Virus record (IMG/VR): IMGVR_UViG_3300023216_001153
Coordinates: 1 to 44,486 of that record
DNA: 44,486 bases
Origin: a virus
Reading direction: 5' to 3' (one strand)
The translations under genes and the position numbers were made by a program. Numbering within the stretch: position 1 is the stretch's first letter; every line of letters begins with the position of its first letter. Under the pieces are notes generated by a model. That model did not search any database, was not told where the DNA came from, and saw only the letters and a program-made list of their open reading frames with translations. Of this stretch, positions 32,471 to 38,887 are shown piece after piece.

Positions 32471-32675
32471 AAAATTAACCATTGTAGCTGAAAAGATCAC
32501 TCTTCCTCAATGGAATTCCTTTGTCCTTGAAACCAATCTAATGATAGAGAATTGGGAGGGATTTGGCCCTCAATTTAAAATTCAAACTCCCGACCTCAAA
32601 AGAATTATTCAACGGGGAAAGCATAAACCGGGGAGAGGGGAAAAAGTTGGACCAAATCCTTGGGAGGAAAAATGA
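32454..32675 (+). CDS. Unknown small basic protein, 73 aa
   Basis: ATG 32454, preceded by AGGAAG, is preferred over an upstream in-frame Met at 32361 that lies deep inside the previous gene. The 73-residue product (MKKLTKKLTIVAEKITLPQW...) ends in GKHKPGRGEKVGPNPWEEK. No family is recognised. It ends in ATGA overlap with the next gene. Confidence 0.5.
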   Translation: MKKLTKKLTIVAEKITLPQWNSFVLETNLMIENWEGFGPQFKIQTPDLKRIIQRGKHKPGRGEKVGPNPWEEK

Positions 32676-32866
32676 CAGAGCAAGAACAAACAAGAAAGAT
32701 AAATCATCTAGAAGCATTTGTGGATAACGCTAATAGTTATGCTAATTCTCTAGAAAGAAGAATAGCGGATATAGAAAAACATAATAGAACATTTTTAACT
32801 TTGTATATTACAGGTGTGATTCTATTAATATTTACAATAGGGGCATTGATACTGGTGGCACAATGA
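32672..32866 (+). CDS. Coiled-coil membrane protein, 64 aa
   Basis: The start at 32672 follows GGAGG by 5 bp. Residues 5-40 form a charged helix (QEQTRKINHLEAFVDNANSY). A transmembrane segment follows at the C-terminus (FLTLYITGVILLIFTIGALI). The layout is the same as the protein at 20547. It overlaps a second, smaller membrane protein by 4 bp. A holin-type or membrane-anchoring function is possible but not shown. Confidence 0.55.
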   Translation: MTEQEQTRKINHLEAFVDNANSYANSLERRIADIEKHNRTFLTLYITGVILLIFTIGALILVAQ

Positions 32867-32970
32867 TTAAAGGCGTTCTTATAATGTTGGGGATTTTAGT
32901 AATTATATCACCCTTTTTTCGTATTCTAATGCTTGTTTTGATTGTATGCGGACTGTGGGCAATGGTATAA
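32863..32970 (+). CDS. Micro membrane protein, 35 aa
   Basis: A 35-residue, almost wholly hydrophobic protein (MIKGVLIMLGILVIISPFFR, then ILMLVLIVCGLWAMV) with one or two membrane spans. It overlaps the previous gene in an ATGA junction, which supports it. Such a small hydrophobic product beside another membrane protein may be a holin or antiholin candidate; this is inference. Confidence 0.45.
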   Translation: MIKGVLIMLGILVIISPFFRILMLVLIVCGLWAMV

Positions 32971-32972
32971 AG

Positions 32973-33158
32973 ATGGGATGGAAATATGATGATAAGCAAG
33001 CTGAAAAAATGTTTCTATTACATGAAAGAGAAGGTTTGGCCTACCGAACCATCGGACACCGATTCGGTACCGGTCCAGGACACGCGCGAAGCATCATCAG
33101 TCGATACCGTAGATCCCTACCTGGAGAAATTACTAAAACAACGAAAGGAGAAAAATAA
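32973..33158 (+). CDS. Small helix-turn-helix DNA-binding protein
   Basis: I chose ATG 32973, giving 61 residues, because the HTH segment begins soon after. The stretch EREGLAYRTIGHRFGTGPGH, then ARSIISRYRR, reads as a homeodomain-like or Trp-repressor-like HTH with a basic recognition helix. It is probably a phage regulator of a nearby promoter. It has no good RBS, and the distance to the previous stop is 2 bp, so it may be translated by coupling. Confidence 0.5.
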   Translation: MGWKYDDKQAEKMFLLHEREGLAYRTIGHRFGTGPGHARSIISRYRRSLPGEITKTTKGEK

Positions 33159-33163
33159 AAAAA

Positions 33164-33400
33164 ATGGACACGAATAAATGGAAATCAGTTGCGGTGCGAA
33201 AGCCTACCTGGAGCCTGTTGCAGGTCCTGTGTTTTAAAGAATACCGGAACCCTGCTTCTTTTATCGAACTTTTGGTCGATAAAGAAGTAGAAAGACGGGC
33301 TAAAGAGAAAGGCATGAAAGCTGTTGAATACCAAACAAAAATCGAAAAGGAGTACGAGAATGGAGAAAAAGGAAACAAAACTAAGCCTCGACGAAAATAA
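33164..33400 (+). CDS. Ribbon-helix-helix-like regulator
   Basis: A 78-residue protein. KSVAVRKPTWSLLQVLCFKE, then YRNPASFIELLVDKEVERRA, matches the beta-helix-helix pattern of RHH (CopG/Arc-type) DNA-binding proteins. The second half is Lys/Glu-rich. It follows an HTH gene in a cluster of small regulators. The target operator is unknown; the iteron-like repeats at 36903-36987 are one candidate. Overlaps the next gene by 41 bp. Confidence 0.5.
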   Translation: MDTNKWKSVAVRKPTWSLLQVLCFKEYRNPASFIELLVDKEVERRAKEKGMKAVEYQTKIEKEYENGEKGNKTKPRRK

Positions 33401-33572
33401 GATATGCTCCAAGTGTAAGGGTAATGGATACCTTCCGCTGGATCCGAGAAAAAAGGACTTGTATAAAAGCGAAGAAAACTTTATATCTTGTCCTATATGC
33501 ACTCTAGAAGGTGCTAGAACAACGGACAACGGACCAGTATCTAATACTACACTAGGGGCAGCATATCAATGA
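33360..33572 (+). CDS. Small zinc-ribbon protein
   Basis: ATG 33360 follows AAAGGAG by 8 bp, which decides the start over an upstream Met. The 70-residue product has KICSKCKGNGYLPLD and ISCPICTLEG, i.e. CxxCxGxG plus CxxC as in DnaJ-type zinc ribbons. It probably binds one zinc ion; the partner is unknown. Confidence 0.6.
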   Translation: MEKKETKLSLDENKICSKCKGNGYLPLDPRKKDLYKSEENFISCPICTLEGARTTDNGPVSNTTLGAAYQ

Positions 33573-33620
33573 GTTACCATCATCGATCTTCCAAATTCTG
33601 CCCCTGGTTAAACAGGAGCT

Positions 33621-33941
33621 ATGATTACGACATTACCCGAAGAACGACTTTGGAAAGCAGTACTATGGAGAGCTTTTGATGATTGTACTTATCAAGGATA
33701 CGAACGGACTCTCGTTGTTGCTAAAGACGAAGCCATCAAATGGTTCAAGAAACAAACTCAAGATTTTATCGATGTATGTAATTTCTCTAATTTTGATCCC
33801 AGTTATATTTATCGCAACTACCTTAAACTTTGGAAAATAAAAAAAATAAAATATGAATCTCATCAAACAAAATATCTTAAGCAAAGAGAAAAATATTTAA
33901 ATGATCGAAGGAGACAGCAAGGACTATCCTCTTCTCACTAA
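33621..33941 (+). CDS. Conserved phage protein of unknown function, 106 aa
   Basis: A 106-residue protein with ERLWKAVLWRAFDDCTYQGY, TLVVAKDEAIKWFKKQTQDF and IDVCNFSNFDPSYIYRNYLK. I recognise this pattern (AVL..A..D.. then A..WF....DF..VC) from small phage proteins, but no function is established. The C-terminal tail is basic. RBS AGGAG lies 3 bp before the ATG. It overlaps the next gene by 41 bp. Confidence 0.65.
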   Translation: MITTLPEERLWKAVLWRAFDDCTYQGYERTLVVAKDEAIKWFKKQTQDFIDVCNFSNFDPSYIYRNYLKLWKIKKIKYESHQTKYLKQREKYLNDRRRQQGLSSSH

Positions 33942-34509
33942 CGCAGCGGAACGCGTAGCTAAGCTAGAATCAAAACAACCGTTACTTACAGCTGAAATCG
34001 GAGTCAGACGAGGACTCGGTAGTAAGCTGATTATGGAGTATATCCGACCAATTTACTCGGGATTACATTTCCATATCGGAATCGATCCTTATGGGGACCT
34101 TTGTTATTCTCACAGAGATACAATCCCAAAACCCTTAACTGTGGACTACAGTAATAAGATGCTGAGGGAACACCTTAAAGATTTTGCTGAAATGAAGAGA
34201 TATAAACTTATGAATATGACAGACACGCAGTTTTTTGAAACATACTTTAATGGAGTTCCCTTCTATGAAGATGGTATAGAATATAAACTCAATACTTATC
34301 ATCTAGTCCATTTTGATGGGCCTCACATGACCCCTACAGTGGTAGCAGAGACTGTTTTCTTTGCGCAACGATCTGTGGTAGGGTCAATATTTATTTTTGA
34401 CGACTGGCAGACATACGACTCTCAACTCGTTAAAAATGTAGCTGCATCCTTTGGTTTTGAATTCATTGCCAATGGCGACCGTAAAATGATTATGGAGAGA
34501 AAAAAATGA
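33901..34509 (+). CDS. Class I SAM-dependent methyltransferase-like protein
   Basis: A 202-residue protein. LTAEIGVRRGLGSKLIMEYI (motif I-like) is followed by HFHIGIDPYGDLCYS. It also has HLVHFDGPHMTPTVVAETVF and VGSIFIFDDWQTYDS. This acidic-turn pattern (E-x-G-x-x-x-G, IDPYG, FDGPH, FDD) fits Methyltransf_24-like enzymes, which are often encoded near sugar or oxygenase genes in marine phages. The substrate is unknown. The start codon lies in a long overlap with the previous gene, so an internal start is possible. Confidence 0.6.
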   Translation: MIEGDSKDYPLLTNAAERVAKLESKQPLLTAEIGVRRGLGSKLIMEYIRPIYSGLHFHIGIDPYGDLCYSHRDTIPKPLTVDYSNKMLREHLKDFAEMKRYKLMNMTDTQFFETYFNGVPFYEDGIEYKLNTYHLVHFDGPHMTPTVVAETVFFAQRSVVGSIFIFDDWQTYDSQLVKNVAASFGFEFIANGDRKMIMERKK

Positions 34510-34748
34510 TAAAGAAACTAATTCTATTGGGAGGTCTCTCAATGGTGTGTACCAGTTGCTCTCAGTTTGCTCTTTTAAGCAGTGCCGGAGGTGTGGCCCT
34601 TAGCCAAAATTCTTATGCAAAATTTTATAATGGAATAGATATTTTAAGCATTGTAAGTACAGAAAAAAGTATAAAAAACCATATTTATGACAAAGGAAAA
34701 ACCAACCTATACAAACGTGACCTGGAAACCCTTAGACGACCCCGATAA
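34506..34748 (+). CDS. Small lipoprotein
   Basis: This 80-residue protein starts MIKKLILLGGLSMVCTSCSQ, a lipoprotein signal peptide with a Cys at residue 15 or 18 as the possible lipidation site. SQFALLSSAGGVALSQNSYA, IDILSIVSTEKSIKNHIYD and a basic tail follow. The layout recalls small lipoproteins of marine phages with unknown function. It overlaps the methyltransferase-like gene by 4 bp and the next gene by 62 bp. Confidence 0.65.
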   Translation: MIKKLILLGGLSMVCTSCSQFALLSSAGGVALSQNSYAKFYNGIDILSIVSTEKSIKNHIYDKGKTNLYKRDLETLRRPR

Positions 34749-35139
34749 ATTTCGGGACATGGATCGATTAGAGGAAGCACAGAGAATTCCTCTGACCGAA
34801 GCTCAGGAAAAAATCCAAGAAGAAGAGAACGATCCTACTTTGTTTGACATCCTAAAAAAAAATCCAAAGATGACTTATAATGAAGCAAATAAAGTTCTGG
34901 AAGATATAAAATTAAAAAAGGAAACGGGTGCTTGTATAACGGCAGGTATGAAAAGAGATAGGAATGCTACGGATAAAATGAAAAACAAGAAAGAGTTTAA
35001 AAAGGAAATTGATTATCACAGATACTGGAAAGACATGTATGAGAAGGAACATAAGCTGGTCGAGCAAATGAAAAAAGATCATCAATACGATAGCTCGGTA
35101 TATAAAAAAGAATTAGATATGCTGCGAAAAGGTAAATGA
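34687..35139 (+). CDS. Charged, helical protein of unknown function, 150 aa
   Basis: A 150-residue Lys/Glu-rich protein with WKPLDDPDKFRDMDRLEEAQ, TYNEANKVLEDIKLKKE and a C-terminal helical stretch YEKEHKLVEQMKKDHQYDSS. No recognised family. The long 62-bp overlap with the lipoprotein gene is in another frame. ATGA coupling to the next gene supports its expression. Confidence 0.55.
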   Translation: MTKEKPTYTNVTWKPLDDPDKFRDMDRLEEAQRIPLTEAQEKIQEEENDPTLFDILKKNPKMTYNEANKVLEDIKLKKETGACITAGMKRDRNATDKMKNKKEFKKEIDYHRYWKDMYEKEHKLVEQMKKDHQYDSSVYKKELDMLRKGK

Positions 35140-35447
35140 AGGCGAGTATGCAGGATCTAGAACAAATGATAGCGACAGTAAAAAAGGATACTAAATGGAG
35201 AGATATCCATAAGATTGTGGATGAAGCCTTGCGAAGGCTCAGAGAAGGACAAACACCAGATCCTAAGTTTATGACCAGTGTGGAGGACCTACCTACTTAT
35301 ATTAGACATTGGGAGGAAGCAAAACCTGATGGCTATCAAATACGAATCCTATCAGAAACTGGACTCCGAATTATCAACTGTAGATGGAACAACTACAAAC
35401 GAAATAATCTCTTGAAAGAGGAAAAAGAAAACGATAAAAAGAAATAA
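35136..35447 (+). CDS. Unknown protein, 103 aa
   Basis: A 103-residue protein with MQDLEQMIATVKKDTKWRDI, RRLREGQTPDPKFMTSVEDL and YQIRILSETGLRIINCRWN. It ends in a charged tail EEKENDKKK. No family is known to me. It starts in ATGA overlap and is followed by a 65-bp gap that contains a GC-rich hairpin. Confidence 0.55.
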   Translation: MKASMQDLEQMIATVKKDTKWRDIHKIVDEALRRLREGQTPDPKFMTSVEDLPTYIRHWEEAKPDGYQIRILSETGLRIINCRWNNYKRNNLLKEEKENDKKK

Positions 35448-35472
35448 GGTACATATAATGTGTGCTCTTTTC

Positions 35473-35504
35473 AGGGGGCGGAGCGGGAGACTTAACCGCC
35501 CTCT
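35473..35504 (+). other. GC-rich stem-loop, possible attenuator
   Basis: AGGGGGCGG (35473-35481) pairs with CCGCCCTCT (35496-35504), nine pairs with one G-U, around a 14-nt loop. No T-run follows, so a rho-independent terminator is unlikely on this strand. It lies just before the lysine-rich micro-genes. Confidence 0.4.
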
Positions 35505-35512
35505 AATATAAG

Positions 35513-35680
35513 ATGGTCATAAGCGAAAAAGATTATTATCAATTAAATTATGACTCGAAAGGAAGATTAAGAAAAGAATTTTTTTACGAAGGTAATAAAT
35601 GGAAGGAGGAAATAGTGGCTACTAAGAAAAAGAAAAAAGGCAAGAAGAAAAAAGCAACCAAAAAAAGAAAGAAGAAATAA
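35513..35680 (+). CDS. Lysine-tailed micro-protein, 55 aa
   Basis: A 55-residue frame with an ordinary N-terminal half (MVISEKDYYQLNYDSKGRLR) and a poly-Lys C-terminus (ATKKKKKGKKKKATKKRKKK). There is no recognised domain. It lies two bases before the next micro-gene. Lys-rich tails suggest nucleic-acid binding, which is inference. Confidence 0.5.
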   Translation: MVISEKDYYQLNYDSKGRLRKEFFYEGNKWKEEIVATKKKKKGKKKKATKKRKKK

Positions 35681-35682
35681 TA

Positions 35683-35775
35683 ATGCCAACACACTATAAA
35701 GGTAAAAAAGGAGCAGCTCGTACAAAAGCTATGAAAGAACATAAAGCTGCTGCTAAAAAGAAAAAGAAAAGATAA
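35683..35775 (+). CDS. Basic micro-protein, 30 aa
   Basis: A 30-residue protein (MPTHYKGKKGAARTKAMKEH, then KAAAKKKKKR), also ending in a Lys run. It starts 2 bp after the previous stop and ends one base before the next ATG. The tight order of three such frames makes chance less likely. No family known to me. Confidence 0.45.
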   Translation: MPTHYKGKKGAARTKAMKEHKAAAKKKKKR

Positions 35776-35776
35776 T

Positions 35777-35908
35777 ATGAATAAGATAGCTAAAAAACTG
35801 AGAAAGCTTAAAGCGCAACTGGACAAACTAGAGGAAAAAGAACACGAGATTCTAGATCAAATAGACGACGCTATTGAGGAACTAGAAGAAAATAATAGCG
35901 ACGATTAA
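35777..35908 (+). CDS. Coiled-coil micro-protein, 43 aa
   Basis: A 43-residue protein with heptad-like leucines (KLRKLKAQLDKLEEKEHEIL) and an acidic C-terminal half (DDAIEELEENNSDD). The strong charge asymmetry (basic N-terminus, acidic C-terminus) is opposite to the two preceding micro-proteins. This could let it pair with them. It is followed one base later by a GTG start. Confidence 0.5.
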   Translation: MNKIAKKLRKLKAQLDKLEEKEHEILDQIDDAIEELEENNSDD

Positions 35909-35909
35909 T

Positions 35910-36116
35910 GTGAAAAGTTTCGTTGAAAGTTTCATTGATGTCGGATCCGGGTTTATTCTAGCGATTTTAATACAAATTTATATCTTCCCTTTTTTTGGGC
36001 TCTACCCGACAATTTTGGACAGCATAGGAATCGCTTTGATCTTTACCGGTGTAAGTATTACCCGGTCATGGATTTGGCGCTTGTTTTTTAAAAGAGTTAG
36101 TGTATATAAGAGTTAG
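35910..36116 (+). CDS. Two-span membrane protein of a conserved phage family
   Basis: A GTG start at 35910. The 68-residue product has two hydrophobic segments (FILAILIQIYIFPFFGL and ILDSIGIALIFTGVSI), followed by TRSWIWRLFFKR. The pattern G..LA.L.Q...FP.FG ... IFT..S..RS...R..F is one I remember for small phage membrane proteins (possibly DUF7220; not verified). The family function is unknown. Confidence 0.65.
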   Translation: MKSFVESFIDVGSGFILAILIQIYIFPFFGLYPTILDSIGIALIFTGVSITRSWIWRLFFKRVSVYKS

Positions 36117-36236
36117 AAGATTTTCATAATAGCCTCAAAACAATTTGTGAATATCCCACTCAGGCGAGCAATGATTGATAGCTTTTGTTGCTCGCCTGTT
36201 GATAATCCGTTCCATGAACGGACCAAGAATACAACT
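36117..36236 (+). other. Stem-loop region, candidate small RNA or attenuator
   Basis: CAGGCGAGCAA (36161-36171) and TTGCTCGCCTG (36188-36198) form a perfect 11-bp stem with a 16-nt loop. A second perfect hairpin, TCCGTTC/GAACGGA (36206-36222, loop CAT), follows. No T-run follows either. This could be an ncRNA, a processing site or a translational control of the micro-gene at 36237. Confidence 0.45.
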
Positions 36237-36314
36237 ATGACTATTAAGATCGTTCTACTTTTATTAACAGCAGCCTACTGGGGCTGGGCGATCTACTATC
36301 TGGAAGCGTTCTAA
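36237..36314 (+). CDS. Micro membrane protein, 25 aa
   Basis: A 25-residue hydrophobic frame (MTIKIVLLLLTAAYWGWAIY, ending YLEAF) with one membrane span. It lies just after the two hairpins, with no clear RBS. It fits a pattern of tiny membrane proteins in this genome (32863, 39393, 40248). Expression is unproven. Confidence 0.35.
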   Translation: MTIKIVLLLLTAAYWGWAIYYLEAF

Positions 36315-36336
36315 CTTTATAGACCAGGTCTAGTTT

Positions 36337-36384
36337 CCCCAGATAACTTTTTTCATAGGATTGTCCGATACTGGTTACCTGGGG
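36337..36384. other. Long inverted repeat 3' of the minus-strand gene
   Basis: CCCCAGATAAC (36337-36347) and GTTACCTGGGG (36374-36384) pair with one mismatch around a 26-nt loop. It lies between the ends of converging transcripts. It may act as a bidirectional terminator or RNA stabiliser, although no clean T-run is present. Confidence 0.4.
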
Positions 36385-36391
36385 TATTTAT

Positions 36392-36730
36392 CTAGATGGA
36401 CCTCTGTTTAGATTCGAGGGGTCTTTCAATATTATAGCAGTATTTCCATATACCATTATAATCCTTGGTTTTTTCAAAGAATCCTACTTCAGTCAGCCGG
36501 TTTAGACCCTGCATGACCTGAATGTAAGGAACATTGTAGCCTACCAGCTCATCCATTTTCAGCTTAACGTATCTAGCGCCAAAATTGGCGTATTCGTATT
36601 CATTATCAGTCACACACTTACTGAGTGTAATCATGATAGCTAAATGGATAGCGGAGAGGCCGTGCCCTCTGGTGTAGTCTTTTCGTGCCCTGGTTGAGAG
36701 TACGAAAAAGAATTTCACTATTTTTTCCAT
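36392..36730 (-). CDS. Winged-helix-like DNA-binding protein
   Basis: A 112-residue minus-strand product with an ideal RBS (AGGAGG) upstream. HGLSAIHLAIMITLSKCVTD is followed by YVKLKMDELVGYNVPYIQVM, QGLNRLTEVGFFEKTKDYNG and WKYCYNIER. That is helix-helix-recognition helix-wing order, as in winged-helix regulators or replication-initiator domains. It faces an intergenic region with direct and inverted repeats, which could be its binding sites. It is the only long minus-strand gene in the right half of the window. It may be a switch regulator. Confidence 0.6.
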   Translation of the reverse strand: MEKIVKFFFVLSTRARKDYTRGHGLSAIHLAIMITLSKCVTDNEYEYANFGARYVKLKMDELVGYNVPYIQVMQGLNRLTEVGFFEKTKDYNGIWKYCYNIERPLESKQRSI

Positions 36731-37080
36731 ATTTAATACCTCCTTTCGGTTGTTGAGTTAGCTAATAGGGGAACTTTATTGTCGTAAAGTGTCCACTTGT
36801 TTAGTATGTCTATAGTGGCACCTATTCATTTTCGGGGGAAACTTGGCTGTCTATATAGATACTCTGAAGTATAACACCTCTCTCAAGTACTTTTACCTCG
36901 ATAGTACACAGAAACACAGAAAAGTACTAATAACATAACCATACCAACAGTTATTCTTTCATGGTAGTACACAGAAAGTACACAGAATTTCATACTACTA
37001 TAGGTAAGTCTAGAGGACTGGTGACCTTTTGCTTCTTATGATATATATTTAGTCTAGATTATCTTATACAGGAGCTTTAA
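36731..37080. promoter_or_regulatory. 350-bp divergent control region with iteron-like repeats
   Basis: No gene is seen here. It holds three copies of AGTACACAGAA (36903-36913, 36966-36976, 36977-36987), the last two in tandem, plus a partial ACACAGAAAAGTAC (36914-36927). An inverted repeat AGTACTTTT/AAAAGTACT lies at 36886-36894 and 36920-36928. It separates the minus-strand winged-helix-like gene from the small terminase gene and probably carries both promoters and their operator. An origin-type iteron cluster is an alternative. Confidence 0.55.
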
Positions 37081-37614
37081 ATGGACAGGACGGGTTTAAC
37101 AATACCTAACAGGAAAAAGACTTTTTTACATTTGACACCTAAGCAACGTACGTTTGCGGAGGTCTTTGTCGCCAATTACCCAGACATCACCAAGAAGAAA
37201 GCAGCGGAGAAAGCTGGCTATGCTCCCGACACTTGTGAGAAGTGGGGCTCGCTCCTAACTAATTCTGATAAATATCCCCACGTGGTTTCTTATATTGAAT
37301 CCATGCGTGAGAAGGGCGTTAAGTATTATAAAGATTATCTCCGCCATTTAAAACGTCTAGATAATTTGTCGGATACTGCTGAAGGAAAAGGCCAGATGGC
37401 CGCAGCTATCAACGCTGAGTTTAGACTTGGCCAGGCAGCAGGTTTTTATATTGACCGGAAAGAAATTAAAACGCAACATTTATCTGCATTGAGCAAGGAA
37501 GATTTAATAAAGGAGATAAGGAGCCTGAATCATGAGCTTGGCGAGAACAAAGTTATCGAGATTTCAGCAGAGGAAGCTAAAGTCGTTGAAGCAGACGATG
37601 CAGAGAACAAATAA
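37081..37614 (+). CDS. terS: Terminase small subunit
   Basis: A 177-residue protein. LTPKQRTFAEVFVANYPDIT, then KKKAAEKAGYAPDTCEKWGS, matches the N-terminal HTH of Terminase_2-type small subunits (LT.KQ..F...Y......AA..AGY). The middle helices and an acidic C-terminus (EENKVIEISAEEAKVVEADD-like) would mediate oligomerisation and contact with the large subunit. The RBS AGGAG lies 6 bp upstream of ATG. It should bind the packaging site. Unusually, it lies 4.2 kb before the large subunit gene. Confidence 0.75.
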   Translation: MDRTGLTIPNRKKTFLHLTPKQRTFAEVFVANYPDITKKKAAEKAGYAPDTCEKWGSLLTNSDKYPHVVSYIESMREKGVKYYKDYLRHLKRLDNLSDTAEGKGQMAAAINAEFRLGQAAGFYIDRKEIKTQHLSALSKEDLIKEIRSLNHELGENKVIEISAEEAKVVEADDAENK

Positions 37615-37714
37615 GTTTTCTGATTTTCTTGCTGTTTTAAATTTCATAAATAATCCCGACATGGTAAGGATGCATGTGGGAGAGGTTATTGTGCATGCTG
37701 AAAAGAAGAATTAA
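37595..37714 (+). CDS. Possible micro-protein, 39 aa
   Basis: A 39-residue frame (MQRTNKFSDFLAVLNFINNP, then DMVRMHVGEVIVHAEKKN) that bridges the gap between terS and the metallopeptidase-like gene, overlapping both by 20 bp. It has an amphipathic helix and no recognised family. It may be real because it fills the gap exactly. Expression is unproven. Confidence 0.35.
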   Translation, partial: TMQRTNKFSDFLAVLNFINNPDMVRMHVGEVIVHAEKKN

Positions 37715-38147
37715 AATTGGATATGAGAACTTAGGAATTAAACGTGTTATTTTTAAAGATAAGGGCGCAGATAAGACGCTAGGAGAATATGATTCGGAAG
37801 CTAAAAAGATTTACATTAAGAAAACTCTTACGGGTGTTGAGGAAGGTAATACATTCTTACACGAAGTATTGCATGCCGGGTTGGAGATTTCGGGGTTAAG
37901 TGCTGATGGTGGTCCACTCAAAAATCAAAAGCAGGAGGAGCTTACAGTTAATGCGTTGACCAATTTATTGACTCAAGTTATTCGTGATAACAAATGGTTC
38001 TTACCTTATCTTTTTTCTGCAATTAATGGAGTAGTCAATGCCAAAAGGTCCAGAAGCAAAGCTCTGGCAACAACTCAAAAAAGGTTTAAAAAACTCGCAT
38101 TTAGTACGAATCGAAAGTCGAGTCGACCCAGGTGTACCAGACGTTAA
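37695..38147 (+). CDS. Metallopeptidase-like protein with HEVLH motif
   Basis: ATG 37695 gives 150 residues. H56-E-V-L-H60 (TFLHEVLHAGLEISG) is a zinc-metallopeptidase motif, and E81/E82 (KQEELTVNALTNLLTQVI) could be the third ligand as in gluzincins. The domain seems complete by about residue 113 (FLPYLFSAINGVV). The last 37 residues are read through the next gene in another frame and look random and basic. A frameshift near 38030 or a real 110-bp overlap could explain this. The substrate is unknown. Confidence 0.6.
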   Translation: MLKRRIKIGYENLGIKRVIFKDKGADKTLGEYDSEAKKIYIKKTLTGVEEGNTFLHEVLHAGLEISGLSADGGPLKNQKQEELTVNALTNLLTQVIRDNKWFLPYLFSAINGVVNAKRSRSKALATTQKRFKKLAFSTNRKSSRPRCTRR

Positions 38148-38445
38148 TGGGTGTACTAATGGACAGACATATTGGTTAGAGCTTAAGGTAAGTAAAGGAA
38201 ACCACATCCGCCTTTCAAAGTATCAAAAGGCTTGGATTTACGAGCGTTCTAAATTTGGAGGTAAAGTTTTTGTGTGTGCCCGAGCCCTCCCTTTGTCGCC
38301 CTTAAAGGTTTACGATAGTAGCATAGTCCGCGGTCACGGAACCCCGTTTCCCGTTTTGACGTTACAGCACCCGTATGACTGGTCTAAACTAGAACAGTTG
38401 CTGGGCAGCAGCCAGGTCCCTTCTGAAAATCCCGTTTCTCGTTGA
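38038..38445 (+). CDS. VRR-NUC domain nuclease
   Basis: A 135-residue protein. RIESRVDPGVPDVNGCTNGQ is followed by TYWLELKVSKG. It carries the VRR-NUC catalytic set D35 and E48-x-K50, followed by LSKYQKAWIYERSKFGGKVF. The family acts as structure-specific or Holliday-junction-type nucleases in phages. The C-terminal 40 residues extend past the core. The stop codon falls inside the first copy of the repeat array, so its 3' end is shared with that element. Confidence 0.75.
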   Translation: MPKGPEAKLWQQLKKGLKNSHLVRIESRVDPGVPDVNGCTNGQTYWLELKVSKGNHIRLSKYQKAWIYERSKFGGKVFVCARALPLSPLKVYDSSIVRGHGTPFPVLTLQHPYDWSKLEQLLGSSQVPSENPVSR

Positions 38446-38500
38446 CAGCCAATGATTCTAGGAGCTTTGTTTATACATCGGTCTCCGGCGCCGGCGGCAG
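38425..38500 (+). repeat. Array repeat unit 1
   Basis: Box A AATCCCGTTT at 38428. TTTATACAT at 38470 stands for the AT box. The GC palindrome CCGGCGCCGG is at 38485-38494. It overlaps the VRR-NUC stop codon. Confidence 0.55.
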
Positions 38501-38522
38501 CAGGACAGCCGTGAAAAAAAAT

Positions 38523-38551
38523 TTGACATTACATTGTAGATGGGCTATCGT
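38523..38551 (+). promoter_or_regulatory. Candidate sigma70 promoter, possible small RNA start
   Basis: TTGACA at 38523-38528 and TATCGT at 38546-38551 with an ideal 17-bp spacer. It is followed at 38569-38598 by a hairpin (CTATAGAAAT against ATTTCCTATAG). There is no gene for several hundred bases downstream, so a small RNA is plausible. Confidence 0.45.
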
Positions 38552-38626
38552 GGGATTGGGTGGCTGAGCTATAGAAATGCCTTAAAAATTTCCTATAGGT
38601 GAATTGATCACACCGAATAAATGCCC

Positions 38627-38712
38627 AAATTCCCGTATTCCCGTTCCCGTTTACACCAACAATCTTGTGGTTTTTAAATAATATATATGAAGAGTTCCCG
38701 CGGGCTCCGCGC
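38627..38712 (+). repeat. Array repeat unit 2
   Basis: Box A ATTCCCGTTCCCGTTT at 38637. AT box TTTAAATAATATATA from 38673. GC palindrome CCCGCGGG at 38697-38704, followed by CTCCGCGCG. Closest in its 3' half to unit 6. Confidence 0.6.
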
Positions 38713-38788
38713 GACGACCTGCGAAGAAGTCCGTGCTTCCTCACTTTTTTTAACGCAGATGAGTTTCGCCACAGGCGTCTTCAGGATC

Positions 38789-38881
38789 GGAGATGGAAAT
38801 CCCGTAATCCCGTTCTGTTTCCTAGTGTTTTGGGGTTGCTGTTTAACATATATAAAACCGGGGTGAGCGCCTGGTCCGGCT
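38789..38881 (+). repeat. Array repeat unit 3
   Basis: GGAGATGG precedes a doubled AATCCCGT (38799-38814). AT box TTTAACATATATAA at 38842-38855. GC-rich CCGGGG...CCGG follows. Confidence 0.55.
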
Positions 38882-38887
38882 GGGCAG

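Noticed and set aside
33569-33679. 36-codon frame starting in ATGA overlap with the zinc-ribbon gene
   Set aside because: It overlaps the better supported gene at 33621 by 59 bp and its product has no recognisable pattern. The overlap start alone is not enough.
35584-35826. 80-codon minus-strand frame rich in Phe and Ser
   Set aside because: It is the complement of the Lys-rich micro-genes; poly-Lys codons give Phe on the other strand.
37695-38031. HEVLH protein as the phage endolysin
   Set aside because: The HExxH motif alone fits many metallopeptidase types. There is no cell-wall-binding domain or signal, so lysis was not assigned.
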